A stretch of DNA of 64,000 bases from positions 2,108,001 to 2,172,000 of the forward strand of contig NZ_CP032550.1 of assembly GCF_009735645.1 (NCBI RefSeq). Reading direction: 5' to 3'. The notes under the pieces were generated by a model. That model had not been told where the DNA came from and did not search any database. It saw only the letters and a program-made list of their open reading frames with translations. Each line of letters starts with the position of its first letter. Positions within the stretch are counted from its first letter, which is position 1. Shown here piece after piece: positions 1 through 8,313 of this stretch. A program made the translations under genes and the position numbers. Origin of the DNA: Microbacterium oryzae (GTDB lineage Bacteria > Actinomycetota > Actinomycetes > Actinomycetales > Microbacteriaceae).

Positions 1-1
1 C

Positions 2-142
2 GCCGCGCTCGAGCGGCAGCTGCGGGCGAGCACCGCCGACCCCGCCCAGGTGACCGAGCTGCTCACTCTGTCGGCCCAGACCCGTCGGCAGATGCAGGAA
101 GCGACCTCCGCTGTCGATGGAGGGCATGACGGCTCCTGCTGA
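2..142 (+). CDS. C-terminal end of an unidentified protein (5' truncated)
   Basis: An open frame enters from the left edge and ends at a TGA at 140-142. The visible 46 residues are a charged, probably helical segment rich in Gln, Arg, Ala and Thr, ending in a glycine-rich tail that closes with Cys. No motif identifies the family. It converges with the phosphatase gene on the other strand, whose stop lies 7 bases away. The strand and frame are favoured because the codons have the usual high third-position GC and no other frame is open here. The function is unknown. Confidence 0.5.
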   Translation, partial: AALERQLRASTADPAQVTELLTLSAQTRRQMQEATSAVDGGHDGSC

Positions 143-149
143 CCCGCCG

Positions 150-2207
150 TCACGTCTCCCGACGCAGGGCCAGCACCGTGAGGTCGTCGTCGATGTCCCC
201 GGCTTCGGCCATCCGCACCACCGCCGCGACCGCCTCGTCAGCAGAGCGCGCGTCGGCGGCCGCTCGCCACGCCTCGGCGAGGTCGGCAAGAGACCCGCCG
301 AGGGCGTCGAGCACGCCGTCGCTGACCACCACGAGCGTCTCTCCGACCTCGAGGCGGTCGGTCTCGATCTCGCGGGGCTCGTCCGGCGCGATCCCGAGCG
401 GCAGCCCGTTCGCCCTCAGCCGTCGCACCGAGCCGTCCGGCCCCACGACAGCGGCCAAACCGTGGCCTGCGTCGGAGTAGGTGACGGTGCCGGACGGTCC
501 GTGCACGAACGCGTGGAACAGCGTGACGAACGCGCCGGTGTTCTCGAGGTCCCCGGCCATGCTCCGCTCGGTCTCGACGAGCGGTCGCACGATCTCGTCG
601 TCCCGTCCGTGCGCACGCAGCAGCGATCGCGCCGTGGCGGCGAGGATGGCCGCGCCCGCGCCCTTGCCCATGACGTCGGCGAGCGTCAGCACCACGCCGT
701 GGTCGAGGCCATACCAGTCGTAGAAGTCGCCGCCGACCGACCCGGCGGGCACGACGCGCGCCGCCAGGTCGTAGCCGGCCAGGGAGGGCACCTCGGCCGG
801 CAGCAGGCCCGCCTGAACCTGAGCAGCTCGCCGCAGCTCGGCGCGCTCCACGGTGACGTCGCGCATCATCGTGACGACGCCGCCACCCGCGCTCTCCGGC
901 AGGCGCGCGGTGGTGAACGCGACCACCCGCTCGTCGTCGGGCTGCGCGCGGACCACCAGCGCGAGGTCGCGCACGTCCGTGCCGGCCAGCGACAGCGCGA
1001 AGGGCAGCTCCTCCGTGTCGAGGCCCGTGCCATCCAGATTGCGGATGCCCTGCAGGTCCGCCCGTCGCCCGGCCCCCGGCTCCTCCTCATCCGAGATCTC
1101 CGAGCCCAGCAGCAGGCGGGTGGCCGCGGCGTTCCGCAGCAGGACCTCGCCGTCGCGATCCACGACCCGCACCCCCTCCGCCATGGTGTCGACGATGGTC
1201 TCGAGCAGCTTCGCCTGCGCCTCGGCGTCGTCGCGTGATCGGGTGAGAGCCGAGGCCAGATCCGCTCGGTCGTCGCGTTCGAGGGCGAGCGCCAGACCGA
1301 CCGCGCAGAACAGCACCCCGTACAGCTGAGCGGCCGCGATCTGCGTGGTCGCGTTGCCCGCCTCGAGGAACGGCCCGGCGCCGTGCGCCGTCAGCCCGAT
1401 CGTGAGCGCGGCGACGAGACAGCCCTGGAGCGCGACGAGCTCTGCCGGCAGGCGACTGCCGCCCCAGCACGCGAGAGTGAGCAGCGGGAAGACGATCGTG
1501 AGCTGGCCCGGGGAGAGGAACCAGGCGAGGTGCACCAGCGGGGTCGCCACCAGCAGCGCGATCCACTCGACGGGCCGCGACCGCACCCGCGCGCCGAGCT
1601 GATCGAGAAGCGCACGACGGTCGGTCGTGCGCCGCCGCTGCAGGTGCTCGGCGGTGGCGAACACCAGCGGCACGAGGACCACGATGCTGCCCAGATTGCG
1701 CGCGAGCCACAGCAGGCAGACGTCCCATCGCCATCCCGGCCCGGCGAGAAGCGACTCGGCTTCGATCAGCGGCACCGACAGCACGGCTCCGGCGAGCGCG
1801 GCGAAGAAGAACCACCACAGCTCGCCGCGGTCGAGCACCCGGGCGCCCGAGTGCGAGCGGAGGCCGGGGCGGCGTCTCCGGAGGAGCGCGGCGGGGACCA
1901 CCGCCTGCACGACCGCGGCCACGGACCCGAAGAGACTGCCGAGCCACGTTCCGCCGGTGGCGACGACGATCGCGCAGGTGATCGCCGCCATGAGCGCGAT
2001 GTCCACCACGACACCGCGGCGGCCGATTCGCGCGACCATCCACAGCACCGACACGGCGGCGGCCGGCCAGATCAGGCCGAAGTTGCTCTCCGGCAGGACC
2101 GTCGCACGCCCCACGGCGACGGCGAACGCGTAGACGAGGGCAGCGCCCAGCGTGGTCACCAGCTCCGGGATCCCCAACCGTCGAGTCCGGGTCGACGCAT
2201 GCGCCAC
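150..2207 (-). CDS. MASE1-PAS-PP2C (SpoIIE-type) membrane serine phosphatase
   Basis: A 685-aa membrane sensor with a protein phosphatase output. Residues about 15-310 form a run of hydrophobic helices resembling the MASE1 sensory region. A PAS-like segment follows (about 330-450, beginning near LETIVDTMAEGVRVVDRDG), then a SpoIIE/PP2C domain to the end, with the metal-binding signature VGGDFYDW near residue 490, LADVMGKGAGAA, and the terminal DDDLTVLALR. Such phosphatases usually dephosphorylate anti-anti-sigma factors. No RsbV/RsbW-type partner lies nearby, so the target is unknown. The GTG start at 2207 is preceded by a good GGAGG site; the open frame continues far upstream but that part is out-of-frame shadow of the antiporter. 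It is divergent from the antiporter. Confidence 0.88.
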   Translation of the reverse strand: MAHASTRTRRLGIPELVTTLGAALVYAFAVAVGRATVLPESNFGLIWPAAAVSVLWMVARIGRRGVVVDIALMAAITCAIVVATGGTWLGSLFGSVAAVVQAVVPAALLRRRRPGLRSHSGARVLDRGELWWFFFAALAGAVLSVPLIEAESLLAGPGWRWDVCLLWLARNLGSIVVLVPLVFATAEHLQRRRTTDRRALLDQLGARVRSRPVEWIALLVATPLVHLAWFLSPGQLTIVFPLLTLACWGGSRLPAELVALQGCLVAALTIGLTAHGAGPFLEAGNATTQIAAAQLYGVLFCAVGLALALERDDRADLASALTRSRDDAEAQAKLLETIVDTMAEGVRVVDRDGEVLLRNAAATRLLLGSEISDEEEPGAGRRADLQGIRNLDGTGLDTEELPFALSLAGTDVRDLALVVRAQPDDERVVAFTTARLPESAGGGVVTMMRDVTVERAELRRAAQVQAGLLPAEVPSLAGYDLAARVVPAGSVGGDFYDWYGLDHGVVLTLADVMGKGAGAAILAATARSLLRAHGRDDEIVRPLVETERSMAGDLENTGAFVTLFHAFVHGPSGTVTYSDAGHGLAAVVGPDGSVRRLRANGLPLGIAPDEPREIETDRLEVGETLVVVSDGVLDALGGSLADLAEAWRAAADARSADEAVAAVVRMAEAGDIDDDLTVLALRRET

Positions 2208-2330
2208 AGCTCGGCCTCCGTTCGTGGTCGCCCACTGCCCCCGCCCCCGCGGAGGTGCTGCCTCGAGCCTAGAAGAGATCAGCGGCGGCGGCGCTGCGGA
2301 ACGGCGGAAGCGGACGCTGTCAAGCACCGA

Positions 2331-2362
2331 CGCACACGGTCTCCGGACCGCTACCGTGTGCG
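2331..2362. promoter_or_regulatory. 10-bp inverted repeat between divergent genes
   Basis: CGCACACGGT (2331-2340) and its exact reverse complement ACCGTGTGCG (2353-2362) flank a 12-base spacer that itself contains a CCGG core. It lies 124 bases before the phosphatase start and 86 bases before the antiporter start. It could be an operator or a hairpin in the antiporter leader. Confidence 0.5.
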
Positions 2363-2447
2363 AGCGGCATCCGCTGAGACGTCGACGCGACGGACGCGGT
2401 CCGACGTCGGCACCGGCCCCGCGCCGACCGCCGTCAGGAAGGGCCTC

Positions 2448-3746
2448 ATGTCGCTGGATCCCGTCGGGCTGCTCTATCTCGCGGCCAGCATCGCGACGCT
2501 GGTCGCCGCCCTCCTGCCGCGCCTGCTGGGGCGCGTGCCGGTGTCGATGCCGATCGTGTTCGTCGCGGCCGGCATGGGCGCGTTCGCCCTCTTCCCCGAC
2601 CTGCCCGACCCGAATCCGCTGCAGCACCCCGACCTCACCCTGCATCTCACCGAGGTCTGCGTGATCGTCTCGCTGATGGGCGCGGGGCTCGCGATCAACC
2701 GCCGTTTCAGCTGGCGCACCTGGTCGACGACCTGGCGGCTGCTGGGGATCACCATGCCGCTGTCGATCGCGGCCGTCGCCTTCCTCGGATGGTGGGGGCT
2801 GGGCCTCGGCGTCGCCAGCGCCGTCCTCCTGGCGGCGGCGCTCGCCCCCACCGACCCGGTGCTCGCGAGCGAGGTGCAGGTCAGCGAGCCCCTCACCGAT
2901 GACGAGGGCGGCGACGACGACGAGGCCCGCTTCGCCGTGACATCGGAGGCGGGGCTCAACGACGGCTTGGCCTTTCCGTTCACGTATGCGGCGATCGCGA
3001 TCAGCCTGGCCGGGGTCGCGCCATCCGGCTGGCTTGGAAAATGGCTGCTGCTCGACGTGCTCTGGCGTCTCAGCGTCGGCGTGCTCGTCGGGCTGGGAGT
3101 GGGATGGCTGCTGCGGCGAATGTTCTTCTCCTCCGTCTCGCAGCGGCTCGGCTTCGCCGACCGGGCGGACGGCTTCATCGCCCTCGGCGCGACGTTCCTC
3201 GCGTACGGCGCGGCCGAGGTCGCGGAGGGCTACGGGTTCGTCGCCGTCTTCGTGTGCGCGTGCACCATCCGGGCCGGCGAGCGCGCGCACGGTCTCCATG
3301 CGGTCCTTCACACCTTCGTGGAGCAGGTCGAGCGCCTGCTCACGGTCGTCGTGCTCATCCTGCTCGGCGGCGCCGTCGCGCGCGGTCTGCTCGAGGCCGT
3401 CGCCATCGAGGACGTGCTGTTCGCGATCGTGCTGATCCTGATCATCCGCCCCCTGCTGGGGTGGCTCGGGATGACGCCCGGCAAGACCGGGCCGCGCGAG
3501 CGCGGCGCCATCGCCTTCTTCGGGGTGCGCGGCGTCGGGTCGCTCTTCTACATCGCCTACGCGCTCGAGCACGGCGACTTCCCGGGGGCCGAGCGGCTGT
3601 GGGCTGTCGCCTCCCTCGTCGTCCTCGGCTCGGTGCTCGTCCACGGGGTGGCGGCCACCCCGGCGATGGCACTGCTGGATCGCGCGCGACGCCGGCGGGC
3701 GAAGCAGCGCGGCGAGCAGACCGGCGAGGTGGACATCCCCGTCTGA
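2448..3746 (+). CDS. CPA1-type cation:proton antiporter
   Basis: A 432-aa polytopic membrane protein with about 11-12 hydrophobic segments and the monovalent cation/proton antiporter fold. The diagnostic part is ALAPTDPVLA followed by an acidic cytoplasmic insertion (DDEGGDDDEARF, near residue 150) and SEAGLNDGLAFP (near residue 165), which matches the GTNDA/P-type core carrying the ion-binding Asp of NhaP/NHE proteins. RGVGSLFYIAYAL near the C terminus is also typical. There is no C-terminal TrkA-C domain. It should exchange Na+ or K+ for H+ at the cytoplasmic membrane. The ATG follows an AGGAAGGG ribosome-binding site. It is divergent from the PP2C phosphatase, which may suggest shared stress control (inference). 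Confidence 0.9.
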   Translation: MSLDPVGLLYLAASIATLVAALLPRLLGRVPVSMPIVFVAAGMGAFALFPDLPDPNPLQHPDLTLHLTEVCVIVSLMGAGLAINRRFSWRTWSTTWRLLGITMPLSIAAVAFLGWWGLGLGVASAVLLAAALAPTDPVLASEVQVSEPLTDDEGGDDDEARFAVTSEAGLNDGLAFPFTYAAIAISLAGVAPSGWLGKWLLLDVLWRLSVGVLVGLGVGWLLRRMFFSSVSQRLGFADRADGFIALGATFLAYGAAEVAEGYGFVAVFVCACTIRAGERAHGLHAVLHTFVEQVERLLTVVVLILLGGAVARGLLEAVAIEDVLFAIVLILIIRPLLGWLGMTPGKTGPRERGAIAFFGVRGVGSLFYIAYALEHGDFPGAERLWAVASLVVLGSVLVHGVAATPAMALLDRARRRRAKQRGEQTGEVDIPV

Positions 3747-3771
3747 GCGACGGCAGGGCTCCGCCGCCTCT

Positions 3772-3810
3772 GGCCTTCGGCCCGGGGGCTGTCAAGGCCT
3801 TCGGCCCGGG
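3772..3810. repeat. Twin 15-bp direct repeat with TTCG-capped hairpins
   Basis: GGCCTTCGGCCCGGG occurs twice (3772-3786 and 3796-3810), 24 bases apart. Each copy contains GGC-CTTCG-GCC, which can fold into a small hairpin with a TTCG-type loop. The pair sits between the antiporter stop and the next start, so it may weaken read-through or form part of the following leader. Confidence 0.45.
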
Positions 3811-3834
3811 TCGCGGTGCTGATCGGATGGGTCC

Positions 3835-4530
3835 ATGCCTCCTCTCGCCTCGGCCGCAGGTTCGCTCCTCGCGCAGTTCTTCGTGGCGCTGACCCGCGTG
3901 CGGCACCCGCGCCCCATCCATCCGCACGGCGTCGCTCTCGCGGGCGAGATGCGCTGGCTCGGCGCGAGCGCATCGGGCATCTCGTGGATCGACGAGCCGC
4001 CCGCCGGCGCGGTCGCCGTGCGCGCACGCCTCTCGCGCTCGATCGGGGTGCCGGCACCCCTGCCCGACGTCATCGGCCTCGCGCTGCGAGCCGAGGGGTC
4101 GGCGGGCCCGGTGGATATCGCCTTCGCGTCCACCGGCCGGGCGCGGTTCTCCCGCTTCGCCCTCCTCCCGCGCCTCTCGCCCTCCGCCGCGTGGTCGAGC
4201 ACGATCCTCCCGTACCGAGGCAGCCACGGACCGGTCCTGCTCGCGGTGCGCCCGCTCGGTCCCGACGATCTGCCGTCCGACCCGGAGGACATCGCCCGGA
4301 GGCTGCGGACGACCCCCTGGCGTCTGCGGGTCTACGCGGCGCGACCGAGGGGGCGGTGGCATCCGTTCGCCGACCTCACGCTGCGCGCCGAGGAGGGCAC
4401 GCTCGACACCGGCCGGCGCATCGACGTCGGGCGTCACACGCCGCCGGGAGCGACCATCGCGCCGTGGATCTCCGCCCTGCGCGACCCGTCCTACCGCTCC
4501 GTGCAGGGGCGCTCCGGCGCCCGCGGCTGA
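3835..4530 (+). CDS. Conserved hypothetical protein, possible remote catalase-fold relative
   Basis: A 231-aa soluble protein without signal peptide or membrane segment. The N-terminal part has HPRPIHPHGVALAGEM, followed by VRARLSRSIGVP and LPDVIGLALR. The spacing of an HP(H/K)G motif, an R-S-x-G segment and a D-x-x-G-(L/F)-A-(L/V) segment resembles a minimal catalase core, but the assignment is only by eye and a heme-ligand Tyr is not clear. Homologues in related genomes are often named phosphodiesterase without support. It converges with the metallo-beta-lactamase gene, with stop codons only two bases apart. The start has no strong ribosome-binding site. Confidence 0.6.
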   Translation: MPPLASAAGSLLAQFFVALTRVRHPRPIHPHGVALAGEMRWLGASASGISWIDEPPAGAVAVRARLSRSIGVPAPLPDVIGLALRAEGSAGPVDIAFASTGRARFSRFALLPRLSPSAAWSSTILPYRGSHGPVLLAVRPLGPDDLPSDPEDIARRLRTTPWRLRVYAARPRGRWHPFADLTLRAEEGTLDTGRRIDVGRHTPPGATIAPWISALRDPSYRSVQGRSGARG

Positions 4531-4532
4531 CC

Positions 4533-5291
4533 TCAGCGGGCTCCGCCCGCGCGGGCGGCGGCGACGGCTGCCCGCACCCCGCCCGTCCACGGCTCGCCGT
4601 GGCCCGGCAGCATGATGCCCGCCTCGGTCTCCGCCAGCGCGTCGAGCGATGACAGGGCCGTGCGGCTGTCGGCCGTCGCGGCGTTCGCGACGACATGAGG
4701 GCCGGTCTCGCCGGTGTACGGGTCGAGCGTCACGATCGCGTCGCCGGAGAACAGCACGCCGAGCTCGTCGAAGAGCAGCGCGCAGTGGCCGTCGGTGTGG
4801 CCCGGCGTCCAGAGGGGAACGGGTGCGCCGGGCGCGTCCAGCGACTTCCCGTGCACGAACGACCCGTCGGCGTCCACGCCCTTCACGTTCAGCGCGCCGT
4901 TGCGCACCATGCTCGCGAGCACGGGCAGCGCCTGCGGGTAGCGCACGAGATATGGGGGTCGGGCGGCCTCGTGACGGTACCGATACGGATGGCGGGCGAG
5001 CCGGCCATCCCGCGGGTGGACCTTCACCGGCACCCGGTGCTGATCGTGCAGCCGGCGCGCCATGCCGACGTGGTCGAAATGCGCGTGCGTGAGGAGGAGC
5101 GCATCGATGTCACCGACCCGCGCGCCGAGGTGCTCCAGCAGCTGCTGGAGCGGCCCCCACGTGCGCGGCAGACCCGCATCGACGAGGGTCATCCCCTCCG
5201 GACGGACGACGAGATAGCAGTTGACCTCCGCCACGTTCAGGCGGAAGACGCCGTCGGCCGGTTCGCTCCACGGAGGTGTGCTCGTGCTCAT
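4533..5291 (-). CDS. Metallo-beta-lactamase-fold hydrolase
   Basis: A 252-aa cytoplasmic hydrolase of the MBL superfamily. The zinc-binding signature LLLTHAHFDHVG is at residues about 66-77. Further ligands are in LWTPGHTDGHCAL and LFSGDAIVTLDP, and PGHGEPWTGG lies near the C terminus, as in glyoxalase II and related hydrolases. The substrate cannot be read from the sequence. The ATG at 5291 is chosen because the family begins just before a short N-terminal strand; an in-frame GTG six codons upstream is possible. It is convergent with the upstream unknown gene and divergent from the SDR gene. Confidence 0.85.
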   Translation of the reverse strand: MSTSTPPWSEPADGVFRLNVAEVNCYLVVRPEGMTLVDAGLPRTWGPLQQLLEHLGARVGDIDALLLTHAHFDHVGMARRLHDQHRVPVKVHPRDGRLARHPYRYRHEAARPPYLVRYPQALPVLASMVRNGALNVKGVDADGSFVHGKSLDAPGAPVPLWTPGHTDGHCALLFDELGVLFSGDAIVTLDPYTGETGPHVVANAATADSRTALSSLDALAETEAGIMLPGHGEPWTGGVRAAVAAARAGGAR

Positions 5292-5456
5292 GACAGCACC
5301 CTGCGGCACCGATCGCGCAGGTTACAGAGGCTTGCCGCCGCGTGCTCGCGGTGTTAGGCGGCATGGTGCCACGCGCCCGGCGATATCGGAACCCCCTGCC
5401 CTCGCGGCGGACGAGCGCCTTTCATATGCAGAAGACGCCACCTTCAGGAGGAGCGA

Positions 5457-5486
5457 ATGCCGAGATCAGAATCGAGCGGGGAGTGA
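5457..5486 (+). CDS. Possible 9-codon leader ORF overlapping the SDR start
   Basis: The strongest ribosome-binding site here (AGGAGG at 5447-5452) serves an ATG at 5457 that reads nine codons, MPRSESSGE, and stops at TGA 5484-5486. That stop overlaps the GTG (5483) taken as the SDR start. This could be a translational-coupling leader, or the mark of a single-base frameshift at the start of the SDR gene. Confidence 0.4.
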   Translation: MPRSESSGE

Positions 5487-6412
5487 AGCGCGCCCTCGGC
5501 TCCGACACCGTGGTCGTGATCCTCGGCGCCTCGAGCGGCATCGGCCGCGCGGCCGCGCGCCGGTTCGCGAAGCGGCGCACGCGGCTCGTGCTGTGCGCGC
5601 GGTCGACGGAGAGCCTCGCCGCGGTCGCGGAGGAGTGCCGGAAGCGCGGCGCGAGCGACGTCCTCCCCATCGCGCTCGACATCACGGAGTCGGACGCGGT
5701 CAGCGAGATGCTCGCGACAGTCGAGGCCCGCTACGGGCGGATCGACGTGTGGGTGGGGTCGAGCTCCGTCTACAGCTTCGGCCCGTACGAGACCCTGCCG
5801 CCCGAAGTGGTCCGACGCGTGATCGAGGTCAACCTCATCGGCCAGATGCAGGCGGCCCAGGCGGCCATCCCGCTGCTCGAGCGCGGGCGGGGCGTACTGA
5901 TCCTCATCGGCTCGGTGCTGTCGGAGCTCGCCGCGCCCTACATCGCCCCGTACGTCGCCAGCAAGCACGGCATCGCCGGCTTCGCCAAGGTCCTGCGTCT
6001 CGAGCTGCGCGGTCGCGTCGACGTGTCGCTGGTCCTGCCCGCCACCGTCGATACCCCGATCTACCAGCACGCGGCGAGCAGCACCGGCCGGAGGCAGCGC
6101 GCACTGCCGCCGGCCATCTCGCCGGCGCGGGTGGCGCGGGCCATCGTCAAGACCGCGCGGCGCCCGCGTCGACGGATGGTCGTGGGCCGCGCTCAGGGAG
6201 CGGCCCTATATCTCCGCCCCTTCAGCCCCGCGCTCGTCGACGGGTTCATGTCGGCGTACATGCGCGTCGTCGGCGTGCGCACGCGCTCGGCCGCCCCCAC
6301 CGACGGCAATCTCTTCCGGCCGGAGCCCGGCGTCAATGCGGTCGACGGCGGATGGCGCTGGTGGCGCACCGGGGAGGCGAAGCAGAAGGAGCGCTCTCGT
6401 CAACCCCATTAA
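5483..6412 (+). CDS. SDR family oxidoreductase
   Basis: A 309-aa Rossmann-fold dehydrogenase. The NAD(P)-binding motif GASSGIG is at residues about 15-21, preceded by VVVIL. The catalytic set is the IGS serine (about residue 143) and Y-x-x-x-K in PYVASKHG (about 157 and 161). Arg residues after the second strand suggest NADP(H). The family NNAG segment is replaced by VGSSSVYS, which is unusual. The C-terminal extension (RRMVVGRAQGAALYLRPF onward) is seen in larger SDRs acting on lipids or polyols. The GTG start places the Rossmann motif at the normal depth; an upstream ATG at 5426 has no ribosome-binding site. It is followed by an SRPBCC gene on the same strand. Substrate unknown. Confidence 0.82.
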   Translation: MKRALGSDTVVVILGASSGIGRAAARRFAKRRTRLVLCARSTESLAAVAEECRKRGASDVLPIALDITESDAVSEMLATVEARYGRIDVWVGSSSVYSFGPYETLPPEVVRRVIEVNLIGQMQAAQAAIPLLERGRGVLILIGSVLSELAAPYIAPYVASKHGIAGFAKVLRLELRGRVDVSLVLPATVDTPIYQHAASSTGRRQRALPPAISPARVARAIVKTARRPRRRMVVGRAQGAALYLRPFSPALVDGFMSAYMRVVGVRTRSAAPTDGNLFRPEPGVNAVDGGWRWWRTGEAKQKERSRQPH

Positions 6413-6489
6413 GGCGCGGGGCGAGCAGTGCATACCGTCGAGAGACGACACACCGAGAGAACGCATTCGACGAGATTCCGAGGCAGATC

Positions 6490-6924
6490 ATGGCGACAGT
6501 GCTGACAGGACAGATCGACGTGGCCGCCCCTCCGGGGCAGGTCTACGAGTGCTGGACGGACGTGGCGTCCTTCCCGGACGTCCTCGAGATGGTCCAGTCC
6601 GTCCGCGTCGTGGATGAGGTGCGGTCGTTCTGGCAGGTGCGGATCGGACGCAGCGTGCAGGACTTCTACGCCGACATCGTGGATGCCGTGCCGGGCCGGC
6701 GCGTCGGCTGGCAGAGCACCGACGGCATCCTGCACTCCGGGCACGTCGAGATCGAGGAGCAGGGCGACAGCACGCACGTGACGCTCCGCGCGGTGTGGGA
6801 TCAGCAGGACCCCTTCGCCGGCATCGGCCTCCCGGTCGCCATCGACCAGGACATCGCGCAGCGCGATCTCCAGCGCTTCAAGCGGATGGTCGAGGCCCGC
6901 GCCCGCAGCGACATCTCGCGCTGA
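6490..6924 (+). CDS. SRPBCC (polyketide cyclase/START-like) protein
   Basis: A 144-aa small ligand-binding protein. It opens with a strand (GQIDVAAPPGQVYECWTDV) and the family pattern of putative membrane-active START proteins: FPDVLEMVQSV, then WQSTDGILHSGHVEI, and a long C-terminal helix (IAQRDLQRFKRMVEAR). There is no secretion signal. A close paralogue lies at 11649-12098 on the other strand and shares the WQSTDG-x-x-H-x-G-x-V-E core. It starts 77 bases after the SDR stop, so the two may be co-transcribed. A lipid or aromatic ligand is likely but not identifiable. Confidence 0.8.
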   Translation: MATVLTGQIDVAAPPGQVYECWTDVASFPDVLEMVQSVRVVDEVRSFWQVRIGRSVQDFYADIVDAVPGRRVGWQSTDGILHSGHVEIEEQGDSTHVTLRAVWDQQDPFAGIGLPVAIDQDIAQRDLQRFKRMVEARARSDISR

Positions 6925-6939
6925 GACTCGGGCAGCGGG

Positions 6940-7482
6940 TCAGGACGCCGGTTCCTCCTCCGGCGGATACCAGACCCGCTGCCCCTCCACGCGCGCGAAC
7001 GACGTCAGCGTGTGGGGCCGATTCGACGTGCGGCTCATTATGTCGAGCACCTCGACGCCGCGCACCACGAGCGCGTCGCCGATGAGGGAGCGATGGCAGC
7101 GCCACGGCACCGCCTCCGCGCACATGATCGCCACGCGCCGCTCCTCCGCGAGCCCGATGAGCTCGTCCACGCCGCCGGCGAATGCCTCCGTCTGCATGTA
7201 GTCGGCGTAGCTCTGGAAGCTGTGGTTGCGCCACGCCCCGTTGACGGTGGGCTCGCCCACGCGCGTGTACCGCCGTCCGCCGAGATCCTCGAGGAGGCGA
7301 TACCCGATGCCCGCGGCCTCCAGGGAGCGGGGCAGCTCGTCACGCCCGAACTGCGGGTTGCGGCGCGATCCCACCACCGAGCGCACGTCGCCGATGAGCT
7401 CGACGCCGTTGACCTCGAGCATCTCGAGGAACTCCTCCAGCGGATGGTTGGAGTGCCCGACCGTCAGCACCTGCGTCGTCAT
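6940..7482 (-). CDS. DUF488 family protein
   Basis: A 180-aa protein of the DUF488 family. The N terminus VLTVGHSNHPLEEFLEML is the family hallmark, followed by DVRSVVGSRRNPQF, YRLLEDLGGRR, YADYMQTEAF and the conserved CAEAVPWRCHRSLI motif near residue 125, whose Cys and His residues could act catalytically or bind a metal. The biochemical role of the family is not established. The ATG has a strong GGGAGG site. It is convergent with the SRPBCC gene and lies downstream of the MmyB-type regulator on the same strand, 33 bases after that gene's stop. Confidence 0.85.
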   Translation of the reverse strand: MTTQVLTVGHSNHPLEEFLEMLEVNGVELIGDVRSVVGSRRNPQFGRDELPRSLEAAGIGYRLLEDLGGRRYTRVGEPTVNGAWRNHSFQSYADYMQTEAFAGGVDELIGLAEERRVAIMCAEAVPWRCHRSLIGDALVVRGVEVLDIMSRTSNRPHTLTSFARVEGQRVWYPPEEEPAS

Positions 7483-7515
7483 GGATCCTCCCTGCCGCCA
7501 CGCTAGCAACCCGCG

Positions 7516-8307
7516 TCAGTCGGCGGCCGGCACGTACATCACGACGTGCAGGTCGACGGCGTCGGATGGCACGAGACGGTGATGATCGAAGGCGAGGAGA
7601 CCCTCCTCGCGATGCCGGAACATCCGCCGCCGCGAGGCGAAGCGCGACACCTCCAGCTCCGACCACTGCTCGCGGAAGTCGAGGCTGGAGGCGAGGAGCC
7701 GGTCGACGAGCGCGCGATGTCGCGGTGCGCCGAGACGCACGCCCGCCTCCGCGCGGAACTCCGCCAGGAACCGACGGCTGTCGCGCGCCCAGTCCGGCAG
7801 CATCTCGCGGAGCTCCGGGTCGGTGTAGATGAGCCAGAGGAGGTTGCGGTCGGCGACGTCGAGCGTGGCGATGCGCGGATACAGCCAGGCGTACCGCGGG
7901 TTCCAGCCGGCGATCGCCCAGTCGGTGGCGACGACGAACGCCGGGAAGTCGAGCGCGTCGACCAGCCGCTGCAGATGCACCGGCACGCTGTCGCGGTCGG
8001 GGGCGGATGGCCCCGCCTCCTGCTCCGCGAGGGCGAGCACGTACTCGGTCTCGTCGGCCGTGAGCGCGAGCACACGCGAGACCGCGACGAGCACCTGCCG
8101 AGAGACGTTGATGTCGCGCCCCTGCTCGAGCCACGTGTACCAGGAGCCGCTCACCCCGGCGAGCGTCGCGACCTCCTCGCGGCTGAGTCCGGTGTCGCTG
8201 CGCCGCGCGGACAGCGGGAGGCCGAGCGCGGTCCGGCTCGCCGATCGCCGCCGCGCCCCGAGGAACTCTCCGAGCTGCTCGCGGCGAGGAGTGCGAGGGC
8301 GGATCAC
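7516..8307 (-). CDS. MmyB-type XRE transcriptional regulator
   Basis: A 263-aa one-component regulator. Residues about 20-75 form an XRE helix-turn-helix (TGLSREEVATLAGVSGSWYT WLEQGR). The remainder matches the MmyB-like ligand-binding domain (PAFVVATDWAIAGWNPRY, LLWLIYTDPELREML, ending HHRLVPSDAVDLHVVMYVPA), which in related proteins binds fatty-acid-like ligands in a PAS-like pocket. The GTG at 8307 is preceded by TACCAT with a six-base gap, the leaderless arrangement common in this window. The alternative ATG at 8352 would turn the palindrome in front into coding sequence. It is divergent from ilvD. Confidence 0.85.
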   Translation of the reverse strand: MIRPRTPRREQLGEFLGARRRSASRTALGLPLSARRSDTGLSREEVATLAGVSGSWYTWLEQGRDINVSRQVLVAVSRVLALTADETEYVLALAEQEAGPSAPDRDSVPVHLQRLVDALDFPAFVVATDWAIAGWNPRYAWLYPRIATLDVADRNLLWLIYTDPELREMLPDWARDSRRFLAEFRAEAGVRLGAPRHRALVDRLLASSLDFREQWSELEVSRFASRRRMFRHREEGLLAFDHHRLVPSDAVDLHVVMYVPAAD

Positions 8308-8313
8308 TCCCCG

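Noticed and set aside
150..3644. A 1164-codon open frame on the minus strand
   Set aside because: Its first part is the shadow of the antiporter gene (low-complexity Arg/Asp/Glu/His translation). The real phosphatase begins at the GTG at 2207 with a ribosome-binding site.
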